A stretch of 13,289 bases of DNA, from assembly GCA_046086245.1 (NCBI GenBank), contig JBJSXB010000095.1, positions 1-13,289 of the forward strand. The letters are read 5' to 3'. The DNA comes from F1-20-MAGs016 sp046086245 (GTDB taxonomy: Bacteria > Planctomycetota > Planctomycetia > Pirellulales > UBA1268). The notes beneath the pieces were generated by a model. The model saw only the letters and a list, made by a program, of their open reading frames with translations. It was not told where the DNA came from and did not search any database. Below are positions 6,468-12,822 of this stretch, in pieces; the stretch's first letter is position 1; each line of letters begins with the position of its first letter. Position numbers and translations under genes: made by a program.

Positions 6468-8093
6468 TTGGCGGCTCGTGCAGCACCACGCCAAGTTCCG
6501 ACTATCCTCTGTAATGACAACACTGATCCCAAGGCTACCGCTACCGTGCCTGCCCAATCACCAACAACCGGCTTGACGGTACGACCTCTGTCCCCGAAGG
6601 CGTTTGTGGCCTTGGCGTCGGCGAGCGAAGCAGCGCTGTCGCCTGACTTTACACGTCTCGGACCCATTGCTGGCTTCGCTTGCCGTAATAGCGAGCTCCT
6701 GTATCGCGACCCCGACGATCTCCTGCTGCGCGTTGTTTCCGACGAAGCCCTCAGTCCGCAAGTCCTTAACGATGCTCTCCTAGGGTGTCGGTGGATACTG
6801 GGACATGCGGCATGTGTTCGGGAAGCCCTGAAAAACAAGTCTGGCGAAGTCGCAGCGAAGGGCGATCTGTCTCTCAGGCTACGGCTTGTTGTCCAGGGTT
6901 TTCGAAACGATCTGGCTGGCTGGTCGGTCAACGGCTGCTGCCCGATAGAAGTAGTGCAACTCGGAGAAGCCGTCGATGAGCTCGGATGCGCTTTCGTGCT
7001 TCGACGAACGGAGCGCCTGCCTCTAAATAGGCACTCCGTGATTCCCCACCGTGCACCTCTCAGCGAACGGGTAACGAGCATCGCCAAAGCATCCGGCAAG
7101 CTCGAAAAACATCACCCGGGGCAGCTTTTGACGTTCATTCGTGAGCAGTCGGCATTTTTACTTGATCTACAGGAGCCTATTCCTACCGTTCTTTCGACAT
7201 CGGCAGCGCTTGATGTCTACGCAGCGCTCGTCGTGCTGGCCTCGCGCCTGATCCTTCTTGAGCCGCGAGTGACCATCCGTGCTCGTAAGCGTCGGGCACG
7301 AGCCGGCAAGCTGAAGTCGAGCAAGATGCTCACGGATGTGCTGATGACGCTGGGCCGCGTGGCTGCCTATTTCGCAGACACCGCCGAGGACGTCTTTACT
7401 CTCAGGGTTCCGCTGAAGCGGTGGCCCAAGTCACTCTCTACGGCCTGCGGGGAACTGGCGAGCAAGTATGGATCCGGAGCGCGTTCTAAATCCGCGGCCG
7501 ACTGGCGCATCCCACCGACGTTCAGCGAGTTTGTGGAGGAAATGGCTGGTCCATCGCTTCCGCTTCCGGGCCTAAGCCTATCCGCCCCTGACGCGGGGAT
7601 TCCCGAGTCGGCCAACGCCATCTTCGAAGAGTCGGCTGCAAGTATTGTTCATGCCGTTTATGCCGCTTTCGGCTGTGAGCTCGTCTGGGGGAAGCCTCGT
7701 TACGCATCGGCACCTTCGTCATTCTTCAAGTCGATGCAGCCAAGCGGGGATGGGAGTTCGGCGCCGGGGCTAGAGACTGTTCGAGTGAGCCTGGTTCATG
7801 TTGTCTGCGCACACAGGCTGATGGTCGAGCTTGGTGGACTGCCAGACGGCTCAATCGGTGTTGCAATGCTCGGCGATGCCATCACGGTTGCGTCGGAACT
7901 CGCGTCTGAGCTTGCGTCTTCCACGGACTTGGAAATGAGCTGCATTGTGGCTTATGACTCAGCTCAGAAGTCGATCGCGGCGCTCAAGGAATCGGTGGGC
8001 CTCTCTTCGCGAGACAAGGTGAACTCATCGGCGCTCAGCCTATGCGTAGCGCAGGAGAAGGTCCTAAGGCGGTTCTTTGCGGCTTTGCCGTGA
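6468..8093 (+). CDS. Large protein of unknown function, second gene of a three-gene unit (up to 541 aa)
   Basis: I do not recognise this protein. Composition is normal and the frame is open over 1.6 kb with codon use like its neighbours, so the gene is real. It appears mostly alpha-helical. It has a very basic patch RARKRRARAGK at 271-281, hydrophobic but probably not membrane-spanning stretches (ALDVYAALVVLASRLILLE at 247-265), and a Pro/Ser-rich break around 361-380. No nuclease, ATPase, transposase or protease motif is visible. The start is unsure: TTG 6468 is the first possible codon (34 bp after the peptidase gene), and GTG 6546 would give 515 aa. Neither has a strong ribosome site. The following gene starts 15 bp after its stop. 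The basic patch would suit nucleic-acid contact; that is inference. Confidence 0.72.
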   Translation: MAARAAPRQVPTILCNDNTDPKATATVPAQSPTTGLTVRPLSPKAFVALASASEAALSPDFTRLGPIAGFACRNSELLYRDPDDLLLRVVSDEALSPQVLNDALLGCRWILGHAACVREALKNKSGEVAAKGDLSLRLRLVVQGFRNDLAGWSVNGCCPIEVVQLGEAVDELGCAFVLRRTERLPLNRHSVIPHRAPLSERVTSIAKASGKLEKHHPGQLLTFIREQSAFLLDLQEPIPTVLSTSAALDVYAALVVLASRLILLEPRVTIRARKRRARAGKLKSSKMLTDVLMTLGRVAAYFADTAEDVFTLRVPLKRWPKSLSTACGELASKYGSGARSKSAADWRIPPTFSEFVEEMAGPSLPLPGLSLSAPDAGIPESANAIFEESAASIVHAVYAAFGCELVWGKPRYASAPSSFFKSMQPSGDGSSAPGLETVRVSLVHVVCAHRLMVELGGLPDGSIGVAMLGDAITVASELASELASSTDLEMSCIVAYDSAQKSIAALKESVGLSSRDKVNSSALSLCVAQEKVLRRFFAALP

Positions 8094-8108
8094 CGGACGA
8101 ACGTTGAC

Positions 8109-8822
8109 ATGGCTGCGAAAAAATCCTCCTCCAAGCGGCGAAGACGCCCCGTGTCGAAAGGGCGGGGCCGCGCCAGCAAGCCCGGGCCGCCCTCTTTGAA
8201 AAAACCACGGAAGGACGCTGCTCAACGGGACATCAATAATGCCAATGCGGATGGAGTACGTGGGCAGGTTGTCGCTCATGTACAGGGCGCCCTCAGAAGT
8301 CTGCTGGGGCACGCGCTCGACCAGATGAACGAATGGCAGGGCTTCGACGCGCAGCAAGAGGGCGAGTTGTTCTCTCCCGACCAAGCGCAGAAGCCGCTTT
8401 CTAGTCACGATCCCGCCCTGGCTCCCGTTGCATCGGCTGTTGATCCGGATGCAGCCCCCGCGAAGCAGTCGCCGTCTGTGCCAGATCCGCTCGTTACAGA
8501 TCAAGACCTAATAGCTGAAGCCAAGGCCAAGGCGTTGCTGAAAAAACTCCGTGAGATGTCAAAACGAGGCGAGTATACGGTGCTGCGCTACCTTGAAGAG
8601 CTTGGAAAACATAAGGCATTCGATGGCCGACCGACCGACATGAATAAGCTGCCGGGAAAGAACCTTTCTACGACTCGCAAGCGCATCTGGGAGCTGATCA
8701 CAGAACAGGCCGTTTCCAAGGACCCCAAATCCTCGAAAATCCAGAGAATCTCGCTGACTGATTTGGGTAAGGCGGCTTATCGCCTGCACATAGCCGCAGT
8801 TCAGGATCCAGGCATCAACTGA
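8109..8822 (+). CDS. Basic protein with C-terminal winged helix (237 aa)
   Basis: Predicted DNA-binding protein, third gene of the 5948-8822 unit. Residues 1-36 are a Lys/Arg-rich tail (KRRRRP, KGRGR, KKPRK). Residues 37-130 are low-complexity, rich in Gln, Ala, Pro and Asp. Residues 138-233 look like a winged helix: helix KALLKKLREM, then GEYTVLRYLEEL, a recognition-helix candidate LSTTRKRIWELITEQ (186-200), and a final strand-helix RISLTDLGKAAYRLH. The last resembles the L-T-x-L-G-x-x-A signature that ends MarR/PadR-type wings. ATG 8109 lies 15 bp after the previous stop. It may regulate its own operon or be a target of the metallopeptidase. The family cannot be named; the fold call is moderate. 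Confidence 0.75.
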   Translation: MAAKKSSSKRRRRPVSKGRGRASKPGPPSLKKPRKDAAQRDINNANADGVRGQVVAHVQGALRSLLGHALDQMNEWQGFDAQQEGELFSPDQAQKPLSSHDPALAPVASAVDPDAAPAKQSPSVPDPLVTDQDLIAEAKAKALLKKLREMSKRGEYTVLRYLEELGKHKAFDGRPTDMNKLPGKNLSTTRKRIWELITEQAVSKDPKSSKIQRISLTDLGKAAYRLHIAAVQDPGIN

Positions 8823-8910
8823 ATTCACGTGAGCTGCGCGTAGCAGAGAGTGCGTGGATGGAGTTGGTCTGCGTCTGTGATTTTTTCAGTTCTCTTGGTC
8901 GGTAGTACGT

Positions 8911-8944
8911 CCGCGTGCGTGTGCGTGAGCACTCGCGCACGCGG
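8911..8944. repeat. GC-rich hairpin, possible bidirectional terminator
   Basis: CCGCGTGCG (8911-8919) pairs perfectly with CGCACGCGG (8936-8944). Inside it GTGC (8921-8924) pairs with GCAC (8929-8932) around a GTGA loop. The stem is very stable but has no T tract, so it is not a canonical terminator. Confidence 0.6.
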
Positions 8945-8971
8945 CTTATGGGATCCCTTGTGGGATATGGG

Positions 8972-9027
8972 GCAGCGGTGCACCCAAAAAAGCGATCCGC
9001 CTGCACCCCATGAGGGTGCACCGCTGC
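8972..9027. repeat. 14-bp inverted repeat with nested hairpin at the 3' end of the replication operon
   Basis: GCAGCGGTGCACCC (8972-8985) and its exact reverse complement GGGTGCACCGCTGC (9014-9027) flank a 28-nt spacer. Within it TGCACCC (9002-9008) can pair with GGGTGCA (9014-9020), competing with the outer stem. Six A follow the left arm (8986-8991), a U run on the minus-strand transcript. The core GCAGCNNTGCAC recurs in the repeat at 12569-12637. It could be a terminator, an operator or a replication/recombination site. Confidence 0.65.
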
Positions 9028-9036
9028 ACTCCACCA

Positions 9037-9516
9037 TCAACGCCCAGGATTACCCGGCGTTGGTTTGAGCCGATAGACGCTGGGGCCCCTTGCGATGCTG
9101 CCGGGGAGAACCACGTCGATTAACTTCGCAGTTTTCAGATCCTTGATCGCACGCTTTGCGGTATCCGGCGACACGCCCATGCGGCGAGCCAAATCCGATT
9201 GGGAGGTTCGCGCCAATCCATCCGGCTTGGTGTCTCTCCAGAGCACGAACCATGCCCGCGCGGCTCTGTCGGGCAGCGTCCGCATCGTCTTGTCCACGAA
9301 GTCATTGATATCTTTGAACCGGCCCCTGGAGTCCGAAGGAGGCCGCTGCTTGGTCGCTCCAGAACGGCCGCTCCGGGGCGGGACGCGGACGGCGGACCGC
9401 CTGGCCGGCAGGGCGACCGGTTCCCGTGGCTCGGAGCCCACTGGCGCCCTCGAGTCGCCTGGGGAATCCAGTGGCGGCAGAACCTCTCCCGGCAGAAGTA
9501 CGCGGGGCTGGTTCAT
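9037..9516 (-). CDS. Helix-turn-helix protein, last gene of the replication operon (159 aa)
   Basis: Predicted DNA-binding protein. Residues 1-65 are disordered, Pro/Arg-rich and basic. From 66 on a compact winged helix-turn-helix follows: RAARAWFVLWRDTKPDG (84-100), ARTSQSDLARRMGVSPDTAKRAIKDLK (HTH, 102-128) and a wing, LIDVVLPGSIARGPSVYRL (132-150). I recall very similar C-termini (FRDTKPDG, RTSQ.DLARR.GVS, RGPSVYR) in planctomycete proteins of plasmid- or phage-like loci. The start overlaps the TGA of the helicase gene (ATGA), so it is translationally coupled. By position it could be a replication initiator, a helicase loader (DnaD/DnaT-like logic) or the operon's own repressor; the sequence does not decide. 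Confidence 0.8.
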   Translation of the reverse strand: MNQPRVLLPGEVLPPLDSPGDSRAPVGSEPREPVALPARRSAVRVPPRSGRSGATKQRPPSDSRGRFKDINDFVDKTMRTLPDRAARAWFVLWRDTKPDGLARTSQSDLARRMGVSPDTAKRAIKDLKTAKLIDVVLPGSIARGPSVYRLKPTPGNPGR

Positions 9517-10532
9517 GGCCGAGTCTCCTCCGACGGGCCGGCGCCGGGCTCCTCGGTCCCATCCCCGTCAGGCGCGGCGCTCGGGATGTCGTCCCATGCG
9601 CGGCGGAGGTCCTCATCGAACCCGTCCCGCCTCGCCCCCTGCGACCAATCGGCGGCGGCCACGGGGCGGTTCCCATCGAGTGGCTGAAATGACTGGACGC
9701 CCCTGTTGAAGTGCAGGTCCTGCGTGACCTGCTCCCCGTGCCGGGACTTGAGGTGCTGGAGCCGAACTCGATTCGGATCCCCCTCCTCGATCGGCGCAAG
9801 AATGAAGGCGTCGTCCGCCCCGTATTCCAGTTCGGACGTCTCGCGGAACGACGCCAGCGAAAGGCCGTCACCGGAATACGACGACCGTCCGGCGCGATCG
9901 CGGGTTCGGCCGAGTGCGCTGACGACGATGACGGCCAGCCCTCTCGACGCCAGCCTGCGCAGGGAGTCCATCATGCGGCCGATCCGCTCCCTCGGCTCGG
10001 AGTCCTCGTCATCAAGCGTGAACCGCTGGAGGTAGTCGAGGATGACTACCTGCGCGCCCATGTCGTCGGCAGTGAGCGCTACGTTCGACAGGGAGAACGG
10101 CCGCTGTAGGAAGCCGATGCGGTCGATCACCGTTTCGAGCGTGGCCAATCCAGTGTCGATCCGGTCCAAGTGGGAGGGACGGAGCCTTCGGTGCCGAATC
10201 AGCTCGGCGTTGACCCCCGACAGTCTGGCCAACTGCCGGTTCAGGATGGCTTCCTCCGACATCTCGCAGTTCGCGATCAGCAGCCGAAGGTCCGGGCTGA
10301 ACCGCAACGCATCGATGGCGATCTGGGTGACGAAGGCGGTCTTGCCTCCGCCCGGGGCTCCGCCGATCAGCGTGACGAGCCCCGGGCCGATTTCGGGGTG
10401 GCTTGGGGTGTGGCGATAGAGGACGGGACCGGTGCCGTGCCAGACGTCGTCCCTCCATTGGCCGAACGCCTGTCGTCCGCCGATGTACCGGGCCGAGGTC
10501 AGGGGAGGCCGCGATGAGCTTCGATTGGTCAT
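9513..10532 (-). CDS. DnaB-type replicative helicase core, lacking the N-terminal domain (339 aa)
   Basis: Predicted hexameric RecA-fold helicase/ATPase of the DnaB C-terminal family, which unwinds DNA at the replication fork. Visible: Walker A GGAPGGGKT (57-65); the glutamate in ANCEMSEE (E90); Walker B VVILDYLQRF (162-171); LASFRETSELEYGADDAFIL (226-245), matching DnaB's L..LR.S..IEQ.AD...; and KSRHGEQ (262-268), the arginine-finger region. The N-terminal DnaB scaffold (~150 aa) is absent; only ~50 residues precede Walker A. The DnaB sensor Q of xLSQLNR is replaced: VVSALGR. The C-terminus (from ~290) is acidic, Pro/Gly-rich and disordered. ATG 10532 is chosen for its AGGAG five bases upstream, although the frame extends to 10625. 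It follows the primase by 38 bp, giving a primase-helicase pair. RadA/Sak4-like ATPases are the alternative; the L..LR.S..IE block favours DnaB. Confidence 0.87.
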   Translation of the reverse strand: MTNRSSSRPPLTSARYIGGRQAFGQWRDDVWHGTGPVLYRHTPSHPEIGPGLVTLIGGAPGGGKTAFVTQIAIDALRFSPDLRLLIANCEMSEEAILNRQLARLSGVNAELIRHRRLRPSHLDRIDTGLATLETVIDRIGFLQRPFSLSNVALTADDMGAQVVILDYLQRFTLDDEDSEPRERIGRMMDSLRRLASRGLAVIVVSALGRTRDRAGRSSYSGDGLSLASFRETSELEYGADDAFILAPIEEGDPNRVRLQHLKSRHGEQVTQDLHFNRGVQSFQPLDGNRPVAAADWSQGARRDGFDEDLRRAWDDIPSAAPDGDGTEEPGAGPSEETRP

Positions 10533-10537
10533 GATTT

Positions 10538-10542
10538 CTCCT
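10538..10542 (-). promoter_or_regulatory. Ribosome binding site AGGAG of the helicase gene
   Basis: On the minus strand AGGAG lies five bases before ATG 10532. It fixes this start against an earlier in-frame codon at 10625 that would overlap the primase 3' end. Confidence 0.8.
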
Positions 10543-10570
10543 TCGTGAGAATGGGGTTGAAGTTCTGGGG

Positions 10571-11587
10571 TCACGAACACGAAACGTCGGTACTGAGCGG
10601 GGGCTGGCCGTCCTTCCAACCGCATTCGATTTGCCGGGCGACCTCCTTCGGCGGTAGCCCGATGTCACGGGCGCCTTCGGTCAGCAGGCCGATCGTCAGC
10701 TCCCGTGATGCGCCGCAGTCGGCGAGGTTGCGGGCGGCCGAATAGACAGATTTATGCCGGTCGCCCACGGTCACGTTGCAGCTGCGGATGACGTCGAGAG
10801 TGAGTGGGTTCACGCGAACCGCGGCGTCGGGCCCTGCGGCCCGCCTCTGCGCAGCGGCGGCGTCTTGGTTGGCCACCTGTGCTTCGGCTTCTCTCCACGC
10901 CTCGACCAGCCTGTCGGCCCGCCCGACCTCGAAGTCGTCCGGCAGCTCGAACGGTGCCGGAGAGCGCCCGAGATCGAGGATGTCCTCGGCGGTCAGCACC
11001 CCGAGCTGCCCGGACGGTATGAACCGCTTGTGGAGCCCCGTCTTCGGGTGCCGGCTATTCGGCGCCCGGAAGGCCCTGACCGCGTCGTAGATGCCGGTAT
11101 CGATCCGGATCTGGGCCTCGCCGGCCACGATCTCCGCGAACGCCCGCGCGAATCGATGAAACGCGGGTCCGCCCGCCGGGGCCCACAGCGACGTGGGGCA
11201 CCCCAGGTGAAAACCCTTGCTCCCGGAGAAAAACGAGACGAGCTGCTCCGCGGGCACGCCGAATGTCCCGACGAGCGTCTCTCCGAGCCTCCGTACGTCG
11301 GCGAGCGCCTTGTCGATGCCCCCTTCGCTCGGGTCGCGATCGATGTCGAACCAGATCCACGGCGACCATGTCGCGCCTTGGAAGCCCCGCGTGGTCTGCG
11401 CGGTCTTCAGGTGCTCCCTGAAACCCTCGTCGAAATAGAACGCGCTGAGGTAGCTCTCCTCGTGGACCCGCGCCCGGTCTTCGCATCGGCTGTACGCCTC
11501 GAAGACAGCGACCGCCGAGACGAGTTTCCGGTCGTTCGTGACCGGCCCCACGATCCTGTACTGATAGCAAAACGCACCGTCGTCCAT
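10571..11587 (-). CDS. Archaeo-eukaryotic-type (AEP) DNA primase with PriCT-like tail (338 aa)
   Basis: Predicted primase or primase-polymerase making primers for the element's replication. The AEP catalytic set is present: IWFDIDRD (D81 and D83, the metal-binding D-x-D), FFSGSKGFHLGCP (119-131, the nucleotide-binding S-x-H motif shared with LigD-type polymerases) and RIDTGIYD (D163, third acidic residue). The conserved RAPNSRHPKTGLHKRFI (174-190) follows the core. After a helical linker (~222-255), residues 262-327 form a helical domain with the layout of PriCT tails (GDRHKSVYSAARNLADCG...LLTEGARDIGLPPKEVARQI), thought to aid initiation or helicase contact. No zinc-ribbon or fused helicase domain is present; the helicase is the next gene. 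ATG 11587 has GGAG eight bases upstream (11596-11599). The gene lies 16 bp after the 117-aa gene. Confidence 0.88.
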   Translation of the reverse strand: MDDGAFCYQYRIVGPVTNDRKLVSAVAVFEAYSRCEDRARVHEESYLSAFYFDEGFREHLKTAQTTRGFQGATWSPWIWFDIDRDPSEGGIDKALADVRRLGETLVGTFGVPAEQLVSFFSGSKGFHLGCPTSLWAPAGGPAFHRFARAFAEIVAGEAQIRIDTGIYDAVRAFRAPNSRHPKTGLHKRFIPSGQLGVLTAEDILDLGRSPAPFELPDDFEVGRADRLVEAWREAEAQVANQDAAAAQRRAAGPDAAVRVNPLTLDVIRSCNVTVGDRHKSVYSAARNLADCGASRELTIGLLTEGARDIGLPPKEVARQIECGWKDGQPPLSTDVSCS

Positions 11588-11603
11588 GATCCGTTCTCCA
11601 TGT

Positions 11604-11957
11604 CTAGAGGTACCGAAGTCCGATCACCCAGCGGTCTACTTCCCTGTGCGCGCGGCGGATCTCCCGCCAAAGCACTAGGCACCGCTTCACATCTCCCGAA
11701 ATCCGGCGGGCAGTCGCCACGTTGCGACGGCATCCGCCGAGCCGGTGCAGTGCGCGACGGCGCCGCGCCACCTGTTCCGGCGTGAACCACAAGGTCATTG
11801 CGAGCGGCTGGCCCCGGCCGGGAGCGCCGGCGACTTCCCAGTGGAAGGTCAATCCGACGTTCCCGGTCCGGGTGCACCGCACGACTTGGCCGACGCGAAG
11901 GACCGCCGCGTACACGCGGGAGGCACTTTCAGTCGGCTCGCCGTGGCGAGGCATCAC
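11604..11957 (-). CDS. Small basic hypothetical protein of the replication operon (117 aa)
   Basis: I do not recognise this protein. The N-terminal half looks beta-rich (VGQVVRCTRTGNVGLTFHWEV and LAMTLWFTPEQV), and from residue ~64 it is an arginine-rich helical stretch (ARRRRALHRLGG, RRNVATARRISGDVKR, REIRRAHREV). A nucleic-acid-binding role is plausible but inferred. It starts at GTG 11957, which overlaps the stop of the DUF669-like gene (GTGA); an ATG directly follows, so either may be used. It ends 16 bp before the primase start. Position between a single-strand-DNA-binding candidate and a primase, with tight spacing on both sides, supports it as a real member of the operon. Confidence 0.68.
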   Translation of the reverse strand: MMPRHGEPTESASRVYAAVLRVGQVVRCTRTGNVGLTFHWEVAGAPGRGQPLAMTLWFTPEQVARRRRALHRLGGCRRNVATARRISGDVKRCLVLWREIRRAHREVDRWVIGLRYL

Positions 11958-12463
11958 GCACCCCTTTCGGTGTGCCTGACTCGCCCCGTCTCCTCCTTGA
12001 AGTCCTCGTCGACGACGCGGCTGTAACTCGGCCGCCTCACGACGTCGCTAATCGTCACGACGCGGTTCCACAGGGAGCCGTCATCCTCCCGACGGACCAC
12101 GACCTGCACCGTGCAGAACAAGTTCTCTGGCAAGGGGTCATGAACTTGATGAAGCCCGCGAAACCCTAGCGCTCCCAGCTTTCTCTTGGCCGTCGAAAGC
12201 GCGGGGCCTGTGATCCACGTCGTGTCCCAGATCCGGCGACCGCAGTGCTCACCTTCGACCACCTCGAAGGTCAGCCGGTATCCGCGTGTGCCCTTCTCGG
12301 GACTGCGGAAAAACTTCCCATGAACCACATGCACCTTATACGTGCCAGCGGGAACCGGCTCCGGATCCGGGGCCGCCTCCACTTCCGCGTACTGCCTCAC
12401 GAGATCATCCCATTCATCGTCCCTGAGGACATCCGTGTAGTTGGTCGTTCGTTCGTAACCCAC
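11954..12463 (-). CDS. DUF669-like phage/plasmid replication-associated protein (169 aa)
   Basis: First gene of the minus-strand replication operon. After an acidic N-terminus (WDDLVRQYAEVEAAPDPEP), residues 38-143 match the DUF669 layout: PAGTYKVHV, SPEKGTRGYRLTFEVVEG, GRRIWDTTWI, TAKRKLGALGF, then a last beta hairpin NRVVTISD. DUF669 proteins are typical of phage and plasmid replication/recombination clusters and are thought to be OB-like single-strand-DNA-binding partners; no enzymatic motif is expected or seen. The start is GTG 12463 with AAGGAG (12471-12476) seven bases upstream. Its stop overlaps the next start. The upstream 359 bp are shared with the divergent ParB-like gene and hold a long inverted repeat that may control it. 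Confidence 0.8.
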   Translation of the reverse strand: MGYERTTNYTDVLRDDEWDDLVRQYAEVEAAPDPEPVPAGTYKVHVVHGKFFRSPEKGTRGYRLTFEVVEGEHCGRRIWDTTWITGPALSTAKRKLGALGFRGLHQVHDPLPENLFCTVQVVVRREDDGSLWNRVVTISDVVRRPSYSRVVDEDFKEETGRVRHTERGA

Positions 12464-12470
12464 TTTCCTA

Positions 12471-12476
12471 CTCCTT
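12471..12476 (-). promoter_or_regulatory. Ribosome binding site AAGGAG deciding the GTG start of the DUF669-like gene
   Basis: On the minus strand AAGGAG lies seven bases before GTG 12463, a strong site that supports a GTG start for the operon's first gene. Confidence 0.78.
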
Positions 12477-12568
12477 CGTCATCCATGTCGCGCCCGCACC
12501 GAAGCACTTTGCTTCTTGGAGCACGAGCGATGGCCCGAAAGAGACCACAAGCAGGCGACCGACACCAT

Positions 12569-12637
12569 GCGCAGCAATGCACTAATTGCCGTCTCGGAAG
12601 TGGGCATGAGTGCTCATCGATGTGTGCATTGCTGCGC
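12569..12637. repeat. 14-bp inverted repeat in the divergent promoter region
   Basis: GCGCAGCAATGCAC (12569-12582) and its exact reverse complement GTGCATTGCTGCGC (12624-12637) flank a 41-nt spacer, in which ATGAG/CTCAT (12606-12617) forms a smaller palindrome. The arms share the core GCAGCNNTGCAC with the repeat at 8972-9027, at the other end of the operon. It is placed like an operator or a plasmid-type cis site. Confidence 0.68.
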
Positions 12638-12810
12638 GTACCCAAAGGCGAGGCGCGCCGCGATAGTTGCTCCTCACGTGAGCGACTCGTGGACCGCTGT
12701 GGCACACGACGACTCACGAAGAGATGGAGAGGACCGGTGTAGCGCTGAATACGGGACCGCTAGTTCCTGTCGATGCCGAGCACCTGCCCGCCGAACCCAC
12801 GAAGGAAACC

Positions 12811-12816
12811 GAGGAG
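12811..12816 (+). promoter_or_regulatory. Ribosome binding site GAGGAG of the ParB-like gene
   Basis: GAGGAG lies six bases before ATG 12823 and fixes the start of the gene that leaves the window. Confidence 0.78.
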
Positions 12817-12822
12817 AAAATC

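Larger units (their letters stand above)
8823..9036. other. Tail-to-tail intergenic region with multiple hairpins
   Basis: The 214 bp between two converging genes hold no gene but at least three stems: a GC-rich hairpin at 8911-8944, ATCCC/GGGAT at 8953-8966, and the 14-bp inverted repeat at 8972-9027. Bidirectional transcription stop is the simplest role for the group. Confidence 0.55.
12464..12822. promoter_or_regulatory. Divergent control region between replication operon and ParB-like gene (359 bp)
   Basis: No gene is supported here. It must hold the promoters for both directions. Its main structure is the 14-bp inverted repeat at 12569-12637. The location between a replication operon and a ParB-like gene also makes it a candidate origin or centromere-like site. 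I see no DnaA-box cluster or iteron array, and no clear -10/-35 that I would defend. Confidence 0.5.

Noticed and set aside
6269..7099. A 276-codon open frame on the minus strand
   Set aside because: It spans the end of the peptidase gene and the start of the next one in antisense. The product is Ser/Arg-rich low complexity, with no ribosome site.
10754..11785. A 343-codon open frame on the plus strand
   Set aside because: It is antisense to the primase gene, whose catalytic motifs are clear. The product is Pro/Arg/Gly-rich with no domain, as expected of the complementary frame of GC-rich coding DNA.
11870..11880. GGGTGCACCGC, matching 11 bases of the 9014-9027 repeat arm
   Set aside because: It is inside the 117-aa coding region with no partner arm nearby; most likely coincidence in GC-rich code.
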